Source: Azoarcus sp. (GTDB lineage: Bacteria > Pseudomonadota > Gammaproteobacteria > Burkholderiales > Rhodocyclaceae). From it: a DNA stretch of 64,000 bases. The notes under the pieces are model-generated. The model made no database searches. It was given only the letters and a program-made list of their open reading frames with translations, and was not told the DNA's origin. Below are positions 42,371-50,429 of this stretch, piece after piece. Within the stretch, counting starts at the first letter, position 1. Each line of letters opens with the position of its first letter. The stretch spans positions 1 to 64,000 of the forward strand of contig DYFV01000016.1 in NCBI GenBank assembly GCA_020725025.1. Direction: 5' to 3'. A program made the translations under genes and the position numbers.

Positions 42371-42732
42371 GGTGCGTTACCTTGTCCTGTATCTGAAGCA
42401 ATCGGTCGGACGCTGACGAGCCGGGCGATGGCGTCCTGCAGCGCCGCCGCGTCCAGGGGTTTGTGTGCCACGCAGATGCCGCGCTCGGCCATCGCCCGCA
42501 TGAGCTCGGGATGGGTATCGCCGGTGACGACGATGGCCGGGAGGGCCGCACCGAGGGCGGCGCGCACCTGCGTGATGACGTCGAAGCCGTTCTCGCTGCC
42601 GGCGAGGCGATAGTCGGAAACGACCACGTCGGGAGGAACCGAGCCGAGCATCTCGAGCAGACGCGCACCGGTCTGGGCGGCCACGACCATGTGGCCGCCC
42701 GCGCGCAGCGCGCAGGTGGTGGCGTCGAGCAC
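42367..42732 (-). CDS. receiver domain separated from its kinase by a frameshift
   Basis: This frame encodes the receiver expected at the end of the kinase at 42743-44062: RPLRIALVDDDRHVLDATT, acceptor D in VVSDYRLAGSENG, and KPLDAAALQ. Residue for residue it follows the receiver of the paralogue ending at 38141. The coordinates run from the first usable start (GTG at 42732), but the domain itself extends upstream to about 42780 with no start codon there, so on its own this CDS would lack the first strand of the fold. It ends by overlapping the response regulator start. Confidence 0.65.
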   Translation of the reverse strand: MLDATTCALRAGGHMVVAAQTGARLLEMLGSVPPDVVVSDYRLAGSENGFDVITQVRAALGAALPAIVVTGDTHPELMRAMAERGICVAHKPLDAAALQDAIARLVSVRPIASDTGQGNAP

Positions 42733-42742
42733 GTGGCGGTCG

Positions 42743-44062
42743 TCATCGACCAGCGCGATGCGCAGCGGGCGATAGGCGTGGGGGATCGCGCACCACCGGG
42801 GGCAACGTGCCGCCGAGCGGCACCTCCACGGCGAACATCGAGCCGCGGCCCGGCCGCGAGGCGACGCGGATCTCCAGGCCGAGGATCTCTGCCGTGCGGG
42901 AGACGATGGCCAGGCCCAGACCGCTGCCGCGCTCGCGGTTGCGCTCCTCGTTGCCGAGCTGCTTGAACTCCTCGAAGATCTCGGACTGCTTGTCGATGGG
43001 GATGCCGATGCCGGTATCCCACACCTCGACCCAGGTCTTGCCGCCGCGGCGGCGGCAGGCGACCAGCAGGCCGCCGCGATCGGTATAGCGCACCGCGTTC
43101 GACACGAGGTTGCCGATCATGCGGCGAAAGAGCACCGGGTCGGTCTGTGCGATCTCGCTCCCCACGCGGCAGCCGACGCGAAGACCCTTCTCCTGGGCCT
43201 CCGGGGCATGCGCGGAGAGCACGTTGTTCAGTACGTCCGCGACGGAGAAGTCACGCACTTCGGGGCTCACCACGCCGGCCTCGAGCTTGGAGAGGTCGAG
43301 CAGGTCGTTGAGCATCTCCGAAAGGCCTGCCACGCAGGCCTTCATGTTCATGAGGTAGGGGCCGTCGTAGGCGGAAAGCCGCGTCCCGAGCACATCCACG
43401 TAGAGCGACAGCGCCGCCAGCGGCTGGCGCAGGTCGTGGCTCGCCGCGGCGAGAAAGCGCGACTTGGCCTTGTTGGCGCGCTCTGCCTCGGCCTTGGAGG
43501 CCCTGAGCGCCTCCTCGGCCCGCTTGCGCTCGGTGATGTTCTCGGAGAACAGGATGAGCCCGCCCACTTCGCCGGACCCGACGAACCACGGCCGGACCTC
43601 CCAGCGCAGCCAGGCGATCGTCCCGTCGGCCCGCAGGAAGGGATCCTCCTCGCAGCGCAGGGTCTCGCCCGTCAGGCAGCGCCGGTGCGCTTCGCGCCAG
43701 CGCTCGGGCAGCGACGGAAAGACCTCGTAGTGGCTGCGTCCGATGAGATCCGCGTCGGCGGTGCAGTACTCCTCGCGGAAGCGGCGGCTCACCGCGATGT
43801 AGCGCATCTCCCGGTCGAACATGGCGATGCCGACCGGTGCGCTGTCGATGAACTGGCTCAGGCGCCGCTCGTGCTCGCAGGTGGGCGCCGGGACCGCCAG
43901 GCTGCACTCCGCATTCGGCGCCCGGCAGTTGCTCCCGGCGGCGGGCCCGGTGCGATCCAGATCCGCAAGCCGCGCCCGCAGCTCGGCATTCTCCGCCTCC
44001 AGCGCCTTTACGCGCGCCCGCAGCAGATGCGGCGACGGCGGTGCGTCTCTCTCACTCAGCAT
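42743..44062 (-). CDS. PAS hybrid kinase, truncated by a +1 frameshift
   Basis: A 439-residue kinase part: coiled coil (about 10-40), PAS (about 65-190), H-box AAASHDLRQPLAALSLYV with H209, HATPase with GNLVSNAVRYTDRGG, WDTGIGIP and GSGLGLAIVSRTA. After FAVEVPLGGTLPPVVRD the frame runs into an unrelated tail and stops, whereas removing one C from the five-C run (plus-strand G 42780-42784) restores DPHAYRPLRIALVDDD, the receiver seen in the paralogue. Either the gene is broken, the sequence carries an error, or ribosomes shift at CCC-C. The catalytic core appears intact. Its operon continues with the receiver and LuxR regulator, and it lies 78 bases after the phasin gene. Confidence 0.85.
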   Translation of the reverse strand: MLSERDAPPSPHLLRARVKALEAENAELRARLADLDRTGPAAGSNCRAPNAECSLAVPAPTCEHERRLSQFIDSAPVGIAMFDREMRYIAVSRRFREEYCTADADLIGRSHYEVFPSLPERWREAHRRCLTGETLRCEEDPFLRADGTIAWLRWEVRPWFVGSGEVGGLILFSENITERKRAEEALRASKAEAERANKAKSRFLAAASHDLRQPLAALSLYVDVLGTRLSAYDGPYLMNMKACVAGLSEMLNDLLDLSKLEAGVVSPEVRDFSVADVLNNVLSAHAPEAQEKGLRVGCRVGSEIAQTDPVLFRRMIGNLVSNAVRYTDRGGLLVACRRRGGKTWVEVWDTGIGIPIDKQSEIFEEFKQLGNEERNRERGSGLGLAIVSRTAEILGLEIRVASRPGRGSMFAVEVPLGGTLPPVVRDPPRLSPAAHRAGR

Positions 44063-44140
44063 CCTCGCCCCTTTCCCGCGACCAATCCCGTCCCACCGTC
44101 TCCCCCGGCTCTCCGGGACCTGCCTGCGCCGCAGCTTCCG

Positions 44141-44692
44141 CTATGCGACCTTGCGGGAACGCCGCTCCGGGCGCTTGGGCTGCGGCAGCATCGGTTGCAG
44201 CGCGTGGGTCGCCACGGCGAGATTGGAGTCGGCCAGCTCGCGGCCGGTCTGCAGCATGCGTTCGTAGATCATGCTTCCGTTGTTCATCGCCGACTGCATG
44301 ACCGCCAGTACGCCGTGCGCGGCCTGCGGTCCGGCTGCGGTCCCTACCCGCGCCAGGAAGGCGGGCATGGAGGAGGTCGACTCCATCATGGTGTCGACGT
44401 TGAACTGAGCCATCGCGGCCTGGGTATCCAGGCACAGATGGTTCACGCTGCGCATGTACTCGGAAGTGCGCTCCACGCTCTCCTCATAGGCGGCCATCTG
44501 CGAACGGAGCGCTTCGTCGAGCAGCGCGCGCAGCGTGACCGAGGCCGAGTTGGAGCCGGCGCGCACTGCGTCGAGGTTGATCGCGATCCATCGCTCCCAG
44601 GCACTCAACAGGAGCTCGGCGAACGATTGGAGCGTACGCACACCCGGGGGGACGGCGTCTTGGGAAACATAGGTGGAAGGAAGTGAAGTCAT
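44141..44692 (-). CDS. phasin family protein
   Basis: A 183-residue, mostly helical, Ala/Met/Gln-rich protein with the phasin_2-like pattern (LQSFAELLLSAWERWIAINL, then YEESVERTSEYMRSV) and a basic tail QPKRPERRSRKVA. Phasins coat PHB granules, control their number and size, and sometimes bind DNA through a basic tail. The neighbours, an oligomer hydrolase upstream on the same strand and phaB downstream, support this role. The start MTSLPSTYV at 44692 is the only Met near the family's N-terminus. A 234-base upstream region contains a long-arm inverted repeat (44825-44854). Confidence 0.82.
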   Translation of the reverse strand: MTSLPSTYVSQDAVPPGVRTLQSFAELLLSAWERWIAINLDAVRAGSNSASVTLRALLDEALRSQMAAYEESVERTSEYMRSVNHLCLDTQAAMAQFNVDTMMESTSSMPAFLARVGTAAGPQAAHGVLAVMQSAMNNGSMIYERMLQTGRELADSNLAVATHALQPMLPQPKRPERRSRKVA

Positions 44693-44824
44693 GTGGCGTG
44701 TTCCGTAATCGATGCGGCGCAGACCCCTTCGACAACGTCTGCTGCCAAAAAAAGCCCTCTGTCCAAAATGGTAACGAGCGCACGATTACTGAGGCATACC
44801 GACACACGCGTGTTCTTCGTACCG

Positions 44825-44854
44825 TATTGCTGGTATCTGTGCATCGCAGCAATA
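44825..44854. promoter_or_regulatory. inverted repeat upstream of the phasin gene
   Basis: TATTGCTG (44825-44832) and CAGCAATA (44847-44854) are perfect 8-base arms with a 14-base spacer. The site lies about 135-160 bases upstream of the phasin ATG in an AT-richer stretch. TGC/GCA-rich sites of this kind are bound by PhaR-type phasin repressors in other bacteria, so it is a candidate operator; this is inference. Confidence 0.4.
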
Positions 44855-44926
44855 GTTACTCCCCAAGATGGGGATAGTCCGCCCCCCAAGAGCACGTACC
44901 TGGCGGGCGGATCGGACCGTTTTCCG

Positions 44927-47023
44927 TCAGTCGGGCACGTGCACCACGCCGCGCACCGCGGTTATGACATCGGCACCAGCCGGGGTGAGCGTGATCGGCG
45001 GCAGATTGGCCGCGGTGAGGGGCGGAGCCGCTCCCGGATCGCCGCCGCGGGGGACGGTACGCACCACCTGGGAGGGCGGCAGCGGCGTACCGTCGACCAG
45101 GTGTGACCACATCAGGTCGAGGGCCTGCCCGCCGTACCAGTGCAGCGGAACGAGGCGATTGTCATACCCCGGAACGGGGAGGAAGGCCTCGAAATGCTGT
45201 GCATTGGTCACCTCGATGTAGGCGAGACGGCTGCTGCCGCGCTCCTTGAGGCTGTTGAGCGCGAGGTAGGGCCGCGAGGTGTGGTTCACCGGGATGAGGG
45301 TGTCCGATCGCCCGTGCAGGATGAGCGCCGGCCGGCCGCGGAGGTCTCCCTTCACCCAGGTCTGGGCGATCGAGCCCTGCACCGTGGCGTCGTCGAGCAG
45401 TCCGCGCAGGCAGGCGGCGCCGTCCCAGTAGTAGTCGGCGAGGCCGGTGGAAGCGGACACGCCGAGCGTCTCGCGGATCGGGCCGTTGGCCGCCTCTTCG
45501 GCGATCAGGTTGATGCCGGTCGAGGGCGGAACGCCGTTGTTGGCGGCCCACAGGGTCGGCATGGGGCTCGCTGCCGGGGGCGCCGGCAGGCCGGTGGCCG
45601 GGTCGGTGGTCCCCATCGAATAGCCGCACAGGTCGTCCGTCACGCTCGCCCGGCCGAACGCGTTGGCGTAGGTCACGCTCACCGCGGTCGCTACCGACAG
45701 GCCGAAGTGCGACGCGTGGAAGAGCGCGCTCTCGGGCTCCCAGCCGTACTCCACCAGCTTCGCGGCGGCGTCCTCGGCCTGGGCCTCGACACTCGCCCCG
45801 GTGACGAGCCCCGCGGCCGCGAGCGCTGCGCAACGGTTCGCCGCGAAGCCCGGGACGATCAGCGCGAGGAGCGGGCTTTCCGCGCTGGAGGGTGCGATCG
45901 CCGCGCACGGCTGGAACAGGTTGGCCCAGGTGACGTAGTCGTAGAGCGGCCGTCCGGCGACGGAGACGACGTTGCCCCCGCGGATGACCTGTACCCGCGG
46001 ATCGGGTCGCGGATTCATCTGCGGTTCGGCCACCACCACCGCATCGATGAGGCCGCGGCGGTCCTCCTCGGTCGCCGCGATGCTCGCGCCGCCGCCGTTG
46101 GACACGCTCGCCGCGATCACGATCGTGTTGTCCGGATGGAATGGAAGCGCGCGGTTTGTGCCCGCGGTCGGAGCGTGGAGGCGGTTGAGCACGTGGAAGG
46201 CGAACTCCACCGCGTGAAGCGTGGCCCGCCCCCAGATGCGCTCGGGGTTGTCGCCCGAGTGGGCGTGCTTCATGGCGTAGCGGTTCGGATGGTCCGCCAG
46301 GTAGGCGGCGCGCTGCGCCGGCGTGAGCTCGGCGGCGAAGTACGCGTCCGTGCCCGCCTCGGAGGCGGTGGCGAGCGTGCCGTCGATGAGGGTAACGAGG
46401 TCGGTCTCCAGCTCGTGCCCGCCGGCGCCGGTGCCCTTGTCGGTGTAGGCCACGGCGCAGCCGCGCTTGAGCGCCCACTCCCCGGTGGTACCGATGGCGC
46501 CGTACACGCCGCGCGAGCCGCTGGAGGGCGCGGCGACGATGCACGGATGCTCGGTGTTGAACGCGTCGGGCACCTGCACCAGGACCGTGACGTTGCGCAC
46601 GCCCTTGACGTTTTTCACGAACGCCAGGTATTCGGTGCCGGGGATCAGCCCCTCGCCCAGCGTGTCGTTGCCGGCCAGGTCGATGTTGGGGCCGTACAGC
46701 CGGCCGAAGCCGCCGTTCGCGGTGGTGTCCACCAGGGCCCGGTAGTTGGCGTGGATCGCCCGGCGGCGCAACTCGGCCGGCGTCGGGGCCGCCGGATCGG
46801 CGATGGGCGGCGGTACCGCCGAGGCCAGCCCGGTGAGACCCAGGCCGGCGGTGAGCAGGTCGTCGCCGTTCGCATAGCGGGTGACGATGACCTCGCCGAG
46901 ACCGGGCGGGCGGATGTCCTGCCCACCGAAACCGAACAACGCGCCGCTGGCGAGCGCCACGGCGGCGAACCGCGGACGCAGACGGGATGGGGGCGAGCCG
47001 GCCGCCCCGGAAAGATGGTTCAT
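44927..47023 (-). CDS. D-(-)-3-hydroxybutyrate oligomer hydrolase
   Basis: A 698-residue esterase of the family first described in Ralstonia, splitting 3-hydroxybutyrate oligomers released from PHB to monomers. It has a possible N-terminal signal-like region (FAAVALASGALFGFGG), the family segments IVTRYANGDDLLTAGLGLTG and CIVAAPSSGSRGVYGAIGT, and the nucleophile segment IAASVSNGGGAS with the lipase-like Ser. ILHGRSDTLIP and TNAQHFEAFLPVPGYD probably carry the Asp and His of the triad. Known members are secreted or granule-associated. It sits upstream of the phasin on the same strand and divergent from a LuxR regulator. Confidence 0.9.
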   Translation of the reverse strand: MNHLSGAAGSPPSRLRPRFAAVALASGALFGFGGQDIRPPGLGEVIVTRYANGDDLLTAGLGLTGLASAVPPPIADPAAPTPAELRRRAIHANYRALVDTTANGGFGRLYGPNIDLAGNDTLGEGLIPGTEYLAFVKNVKGVRNVTVLVQVPDAFNTEHPCIVAAPSSGSRGVYGAIGTTGEWALKRGCAVAYTDKGTGAGGHELETDLVTLIDGTLATASEAGTDAYFAAELTPAQRAAYLADHPNRYAMKHAHSGDNPERIWGRATLHAVEFAFHVLNRLHAPTAGTNRALPFHPDNTIVIAASVSNGGGASIAATEEDRRGLIDAVVVAEPQMNPRPDPRVQVIRGGNVVSVAGRPLYDYVTWANLFQPCAAIAPSSAESPLLALIVPGFAANRCAALAAAGLVTGASVEAQAEDAAAKLVEYGWEPESALFHASHFGLSVATAVSVTYANAFGRASVTDDLCGYSMGTTDPATGLPAPPAASPMPTLWAANNGVPPSTGINLIAEEAANGPIRETLGVSASTGLADYYWDGAACLRGLLDDATVQGSIAQTWVKGDLRGRPALILHGRSDTLIPVNHTSRPYLALNSLKERGSSRLAYIEVTNAQHFEAFLPVPGYDNRLVPLHWYGGQALDLMWSHLVDGTPLPPSQVVRTVPRGGDPGAAPPLTAANLPPITLTPAGADVITAVRGVVHVPD

Positions 47024-47248
47024 GTCTCCTCCTGTCGGTGAAGCGCGGGCTCACCCGGACGACATGACGCGCGGCGGCATAGCTCGCCACTGGCGCCGGC
47101 GACCGGCAGACACGCGCGATCGTTGATTCCCGGCGCACCGGGCATCCCCGAAAACCGGGATGGGTATACGCCGGAGCAGCGACTATATTTTCCGGGCAGG
47201 CATCCGGCCATCATGCAGATGCATGAGGCACCACGAGAGGGGCGATCC

Positions 47249-47980
47249 ATGAATCCCCACCAGGAAGCGCTACTCGATCTACTGCGCGCGGCCCGCGGCG
47301 CCCCGGCCGATTTCCGGCGCGAGGCGCTCGCCTGGCTCGAGCGCGGGATCGGCTTCGACGGCGCGGTGTGGGGACGCGGCCGCCGCCTCGCCGGCGGCCA
47401 GATCGCGATCGAGGGGGCCGAGCTGTTCGATCGCCCCCGCAGCCTGCTGGCGGACTTCGGCGAAGTGGCGGGGCTCGACCCGGTGAGCCGCGCGTTCGGA
47501 AACGACCCCCAGGGCATCTGGAACATCCGGGTCGCGAGCCGCTACGATGCCCGCCCGACACGGCCCGTGGGCGCCTACCTGCGCCGCCACCACGTCGGCC
47601 AGTTCCTGCTGTGCGGCACCCGCCTGCCCGAGGACGGCGCGCTCGCCTGGCTCACGCTCTACCGCGAAGACCCTGCGCGGCCTTTTTCGCCCCAGGCGGA
47701 GGAATTCGCCGCCTTCGCCGTACCCTTCGTCCTGCTCGCCGGGGCGAGTCAGCCCCTGCCGCCTCCCGCACAGCTGGCGAGTGACCCCACGAATGCCGAA
47801 GCCCTGTCGCGGCGCGAAGCGGAAGTGGCCGCGGCCTACGCGGCGGGCCGCAGCTACAAGGCGATCGCGCGAGAGCTCGAGCTCTCGCCCGCCACCGTGC
47901 GCAGCCACCTGCTGAGCATCTTCCGCAAGCTCGGGGTGCACAACAAGATCGAGCTGCACCGGCGCCTGGTGGAGCGCTGA
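47249..47980 (+). CDS. LuxR-family transcriptional regulator
   Basis: A 243-residue protein with an N-terminal sensor-like region that I do not recognise with confidence (about 1-165, possibly PAS/GAF-like) and a C-terminal LuxR helix-turn-helix, LSRREAEVAAAYAAGRSYKAIARELELSPATV (about 190-225). No receiver Asp pocket is present, so it is not a two-component regulator. GAGAGGGG precedes the ATG at 47249; an upstream Met at 47214 is in frame. It is divergent from the 3HB-oligomer hydrolase and may control it (inference). Confidence 0.85.
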   Translation: MNPHQEALLDLLRAARGAPADFRREALAWLERGIGFDGAVWGRGRRLAGGQIAIEGAELFDRPRSLLADFGEVAGLDPVSRAFGNDPQGIWNIRVASRYDARPTRPVGAYLRRHHVGQFLLCGTRLPEDGALAWLTLYREDPARPFSPQAEEFAAFAVPFVLLAGASQPLPPPAQLASDPTNAEALSRREAEVAAAYAAGRSYKAIARELELSPATVRSHLLSIFRKLGVHNKIELHRRLVER

Positions 47981-47990
47981 GGGACGGCGC

Positions 47991-49019
47991 CTAAGCGATC
48001 CGCTCGCCCCAGAAGTTCGCCACTTCCAGCATCCGGTTGGCGTAGCCCCACTCGTTGTCGAACCAGACCAGCAGGTTGGCGAGCCGCGGGCCGCTCATGC
48101 GGGTCTGGCTGCCGTCGACGATCACCGAATGCGGGTTGTGGTTGAAGTCCACCGAGGCGTGGGGCTCGGTGGAGTAGGCGATCAGGCCCGGGAAGTCGCG
48201 GGCGGCGGCGGCGAGCCGCCCGTTGATTTCGTCGGCCGTCACCGCTCGCTCGAGCTCCACCACGAGGTCGATCGCGGAAACGTTGTACACCGGCACCCGC
48301 AGCGCCTTGGCCTTCACCCGGCCGGCTAGCTGCGGCAGGAGGCGCTCGACGCCCTGGGCGAGCCCCGTCTCCACCGGGATCATCGACTGCATCGCCGAGC
48401 GCGTGCGGCGCAGGTCCGAATGGTGATAGCCGTCGATGAGCGGCTGGTCGTTCATCACCGAATGCAGCGTGGTGAGGAACACGTGCCCCACGCCGAAGGC
48501 GCGATGCAGCTGCGCGAGCACCGGCACCACCGCGTTGGTGGTGCACGAGGCGTTCGAAACGACCCGCTGCCCGGGCGCCAGCTCGTCCTGGTTGATGCCG
48601 AGCACCACCGTGAGGTCCACGTCCTGGGCGCTGTGCCCCGGCTGGGAAAGCAGGACCCGCGGGCAGCCGGCACGCAGGAAGCGCTCGAAATCCTCCCGGC
48701 GCGAATAGCGCCCGGAGCACTCCAGGAGCATGTCGACGCCGAGCCCGCCCCAGTCCACCTCCTCCGGCGTGAGCGCGTGGCTCACGGGGATTTCGTCGCC
48801 GTCGATCACCAGGCCGTCGCGCCCCGCCTCCACCCGGCCGGGAAAGACTCCGTGGGTCGAATCGAAGCGCGTGAGGTAGGTGACGGTCGCCAGATCGGCC
48901 GGCTCGTTGATGGCGACCACCCGCAGGTTGTCCTTGAGCGGCGACTCGTAGAGGGCGCGCAGCACACAGCGCCCGATTCGGCCGTAGCCGTTGATCGCAA
49001 GACGCAGGGGCGCGCTCAT
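47991..49019 (-). CDS. epd: erythrose-4-phosphate dehydrogenase-like (Epd/GapB)
   Basis: A 342-residue GAPDH-superfamily enzyme with NAD motif INGYGRIGR, catalytic Cys in SNASCTTN, and C-terminal NEWGYANRM. Details match Epd better than glycolytic GAPDH: TTLHSVMNDQPLIDGYHHS, LRRTRSAMQSMIPVETGLA, SVDFNHNPHSVIVDGSQTR. Epd makes 4-phosphoerythronate for pyridoxal-5'-phosphate synthesis; glycolytic use is not excluded. GGAGGG precedes the ATG at 49019. A 27-codon reading frame upstream ends over its start. No pgk or fba lies next to it here. Confidence 0.82.
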   Translation of the reverse strand: MSAPLRLAINGYGRIGRCVLRALYESPLKDNLRVVAINEPADLATVTYLTRFDSTHGVFPGRVEAGRDGLVIDGDEIPVSHALTPEEVDWGGLGVDMLLECSGRYSRREDFERFLRAGCPRVLLSQPGHSAQDVDLTVVLGINQDELAPGQRVVSNASCTTNAVVPVLAQLHRAFGVGHVFLTTLHSVMNDQPLIDGYHHSDLRRTRSAMQSMIPVETGLAQGVERLLPQLAGRVKAKALRVPVYNVSAIDLVVELERAVTADEINGRLAAAARDFPGLIAYSTEPHASVDFNHNPHSVIVDGSQTRMSGPRLANLLVWFDNEWGYANRMLEVANFWGERIA

Positions 49020-49099
49020 GCCGCCCTCCGTGGCGAGCGCCGCACGGGCGATGGGTCCCGGGAGGCGGGAGTTTTCGAAGCTTTCTTGTTCCGGTTCAT
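49016..49099 (-). CDS. possible 27-aa leader peptide of epd
   Basis: A short frame starting MNRNKKASKTPASRD and ending in a basic, Arg-rich tail; its TGA overlaps the epd ATG (CATGA). A GGGGAA site precedes its start. It could couple translation to epd or be a chance frame; the composition is strongly basic and shows no known family. Confidence 0.25.
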   Translation of the reverse strand: MNRNKKASKTPASRDPSPVRRSPRRAA

Positions 49100-49243
49100 G
49101 TCGGTTCCCCGCTTTCGAAGGCGAGCGGCACCCGGCATTGTAGCCGCCCCTTGTCCCGGTCGTCCCGGCCCGGCCGTGTGTCGAGAACCGGCTGCCGAGG
49201 ATTCCATCTAAGTGGATCCCACAACCATAAGAAGGAGCGTTCC

Positions 49244-49927
49244 ATGCACAGCGCGACAAAGAGGTGGGCAGTCCTGGCCGGTTCGGTGTTCCTGTGGGCC
49301 GCAACGACCACGAGCGCAGCCGGCAACGAGATGTCGTTCTTCATCACCAGCGTCGGCCCGGGCAACGGCGCGAACCTGGGGGGACTGGAAGGCGCGGACC
49401 GGCATTGCCAGTCGCTCGCGGAAGCCGCCGGCGCGGGCAAGCGCACCTGGCGCGCCTACCTGAGCACCCAGGGCACCAGGCTCGACGACCCCGACGTGGT
49501 CCACGCCCGCGACCGCATCGGCGCCGGCCCCTGGTACAACGCCAAGGGCGCGATGATCGCAAAGAACGTCGACGATCTGCATTCCCCCAACGCCAAGCTG
49601 ACGAAGGAAACCCTGCTCGACGAGAAGGGCCGGATGGTCAACGGCCGCACCGAGAAGCCCAACCGGCACGACATCCTCACCGGCTCGCGGCCCGACGGAA
49701 CCGCCTTCCCGCCCAGCCCGCCGTTCGGCGACATGACCTGCGGCAACTGGACCAAGGGCGGCGACGAGGGCGCGGCGATGACCGGCCACCACGACCGCGC
49801 GGGCCCGGTCGGCCACCCCTGGGCCTCGTCCTGGAACTCCGCGCACCCGAGCCGCGGCGGCTGCAGCCAGACGGCGCTGCGCAGCACCGGCGGCGACGGC
49901 CTGTTCTATTGCTTCGCCGAGAACTAG
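49244..49927 (+). CDS. secreted lectin-like protein
   Basis: A 227-residue exported protein: signal peptide about 1-26 (WAVLAGSVFLWAATTTSAAG), then a domain starting MSFFITSVGPGNGANLGGLEG with GADRHCQSLAEAAGAGKRTWRAYLST. It is rich in Gly, Asn and Trp, with Cys residues and the ending GDGLFYCFAEN. This arrangement resembles small bacterial secreted proteins annotated as lectin or endostatin-like, so sugar or surface binding is plausible but not shown. GAAGGAG precedes the ATG. It is a single gene followed by a good terminator. Confidence 0.75.
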   Translation: MHSATKRWAVLAGSVFLWAATTTSAAGNEMSFFITSVGPGNGANLGGLEGADRHCQSLAEAAGAGKRTWRAYLSTQGTRLDDPDVVHARDRIGAGPWYNAKGAMIAKNVDDLHSPNAKLTKETLLDEKGRMVNGRTEKPNRHDILTGSRPDGTAFPPSPPFGDMTCGNWTKGGDEGAAMTGHHDRAGPVGHPWASSWNSAHPSRGGCSQTALRSTGGDGLFYCFAEN

Positions 49928-49973
49928 CGCGCTGCCCGAGGCCCGCGCGGGTTCCGGGCGACGGACGGAAGAC

Positions 49974-49997
49974 GGGGGCCGAACCGCGGCCCCTTTT
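49974..49997 (+). terminator. intrinsic terminator after the lectin-like gene
   Basis: GGGGCC (49975-49980) pairs with GGCCCC (49988-49993) around a 7-base loop, followed directly by TTTT (49994-49997). It lies about 50 bases after the stop at 49927. Confidence 0.7.
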
Positions 49998-50135
49998 CCA
50001 TTTCGGGCTCGCCACTTTCCCTGCGGAGCGCCCGCTCGTCGGGCCGTTCCGCCCGCCCGCGCAAGCTGAAATGAAGCTGCAACGAAGCGCCGCCAAGATG
50101 CGCGCCTTCTCCGAGACGCTACCGCCGAGCCTCCC

Positions 50136-50417
50136 ATGAACCTGCCCGACGAAGCCGAAATGCCCACAACGCCGCTGCACTACCACGTACGCGACGCGAG
50201 CGGTCTCTTCCAGCCGATCGCGTTCGGCTTCGTGACCGAACGCATGCGCGACGAAATCCTCGTCGAGCGCGAGCTCATCCTGAGGCTCACACCCGCGTCG
50301 CGTCGTGCCGGCCAGGAAGCCCTCTTCGCCCGGTACGACCCGCGTCGCAGCGCCGACGTCTTTCGTTCGCTGCTGAGCCTTTTCCTCTGCGAGCGCCGCG
50401 ATCCGCGCGCCGCCTGA
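50136..50417 (+). CDS. small hypothetical protein, 93 aa
   Basis: Starts MNLPDEAEMPTTPLHYHV and has a charged helical middle (FGFVTERMRDEILVERELILRL) and an Arg-rich end. No signal peptide, metal motif or recognised family. Codon use is normal, but the ribosome site before 50136 is weak and no neighbour explains it. It lies between the lectin-like gene's terminator and the convergent pstS stop. It may be a real small gene; I assign no function. Confidence 0.5.
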   Translation: MNLPDEAEMPTTPLHYHVRDASGLFQPIAFGFVTERMRDEILVERELILRLTPASRRAGQEALFARYDPRRSADVFRSLLSLFLCERRDPRAA

Positions 50418-50429
50418 GCGTTCCGGCGC

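Noticed and set aside
40884-43022. Minus-strand frame of 712 codons spanning phaB and the kinase/regulator genes
   Set aside because: It is a shifted frame of phaB, the LuxR regulator and the kinase; the family motifs of these proteins are all in other frames. Part of it merely reproduces out-of-frame kinase sequence.
44740-44760. Run of A on the plus strand as part of a terminator for a minus-strand gene
   Set aside because: The T-run on the minus strand lies upstream of the phasin start and has no GC-rich hairpin before it, so it is not a terminator of the oligomer hydrolase gene.
47143-47162. CATCCC...GGGATG repeat upstream of the LuxR regulator
   Set aside because: The arms are only 6 bases and GC-biased; repeats of this size are expected by chance in this sequence.
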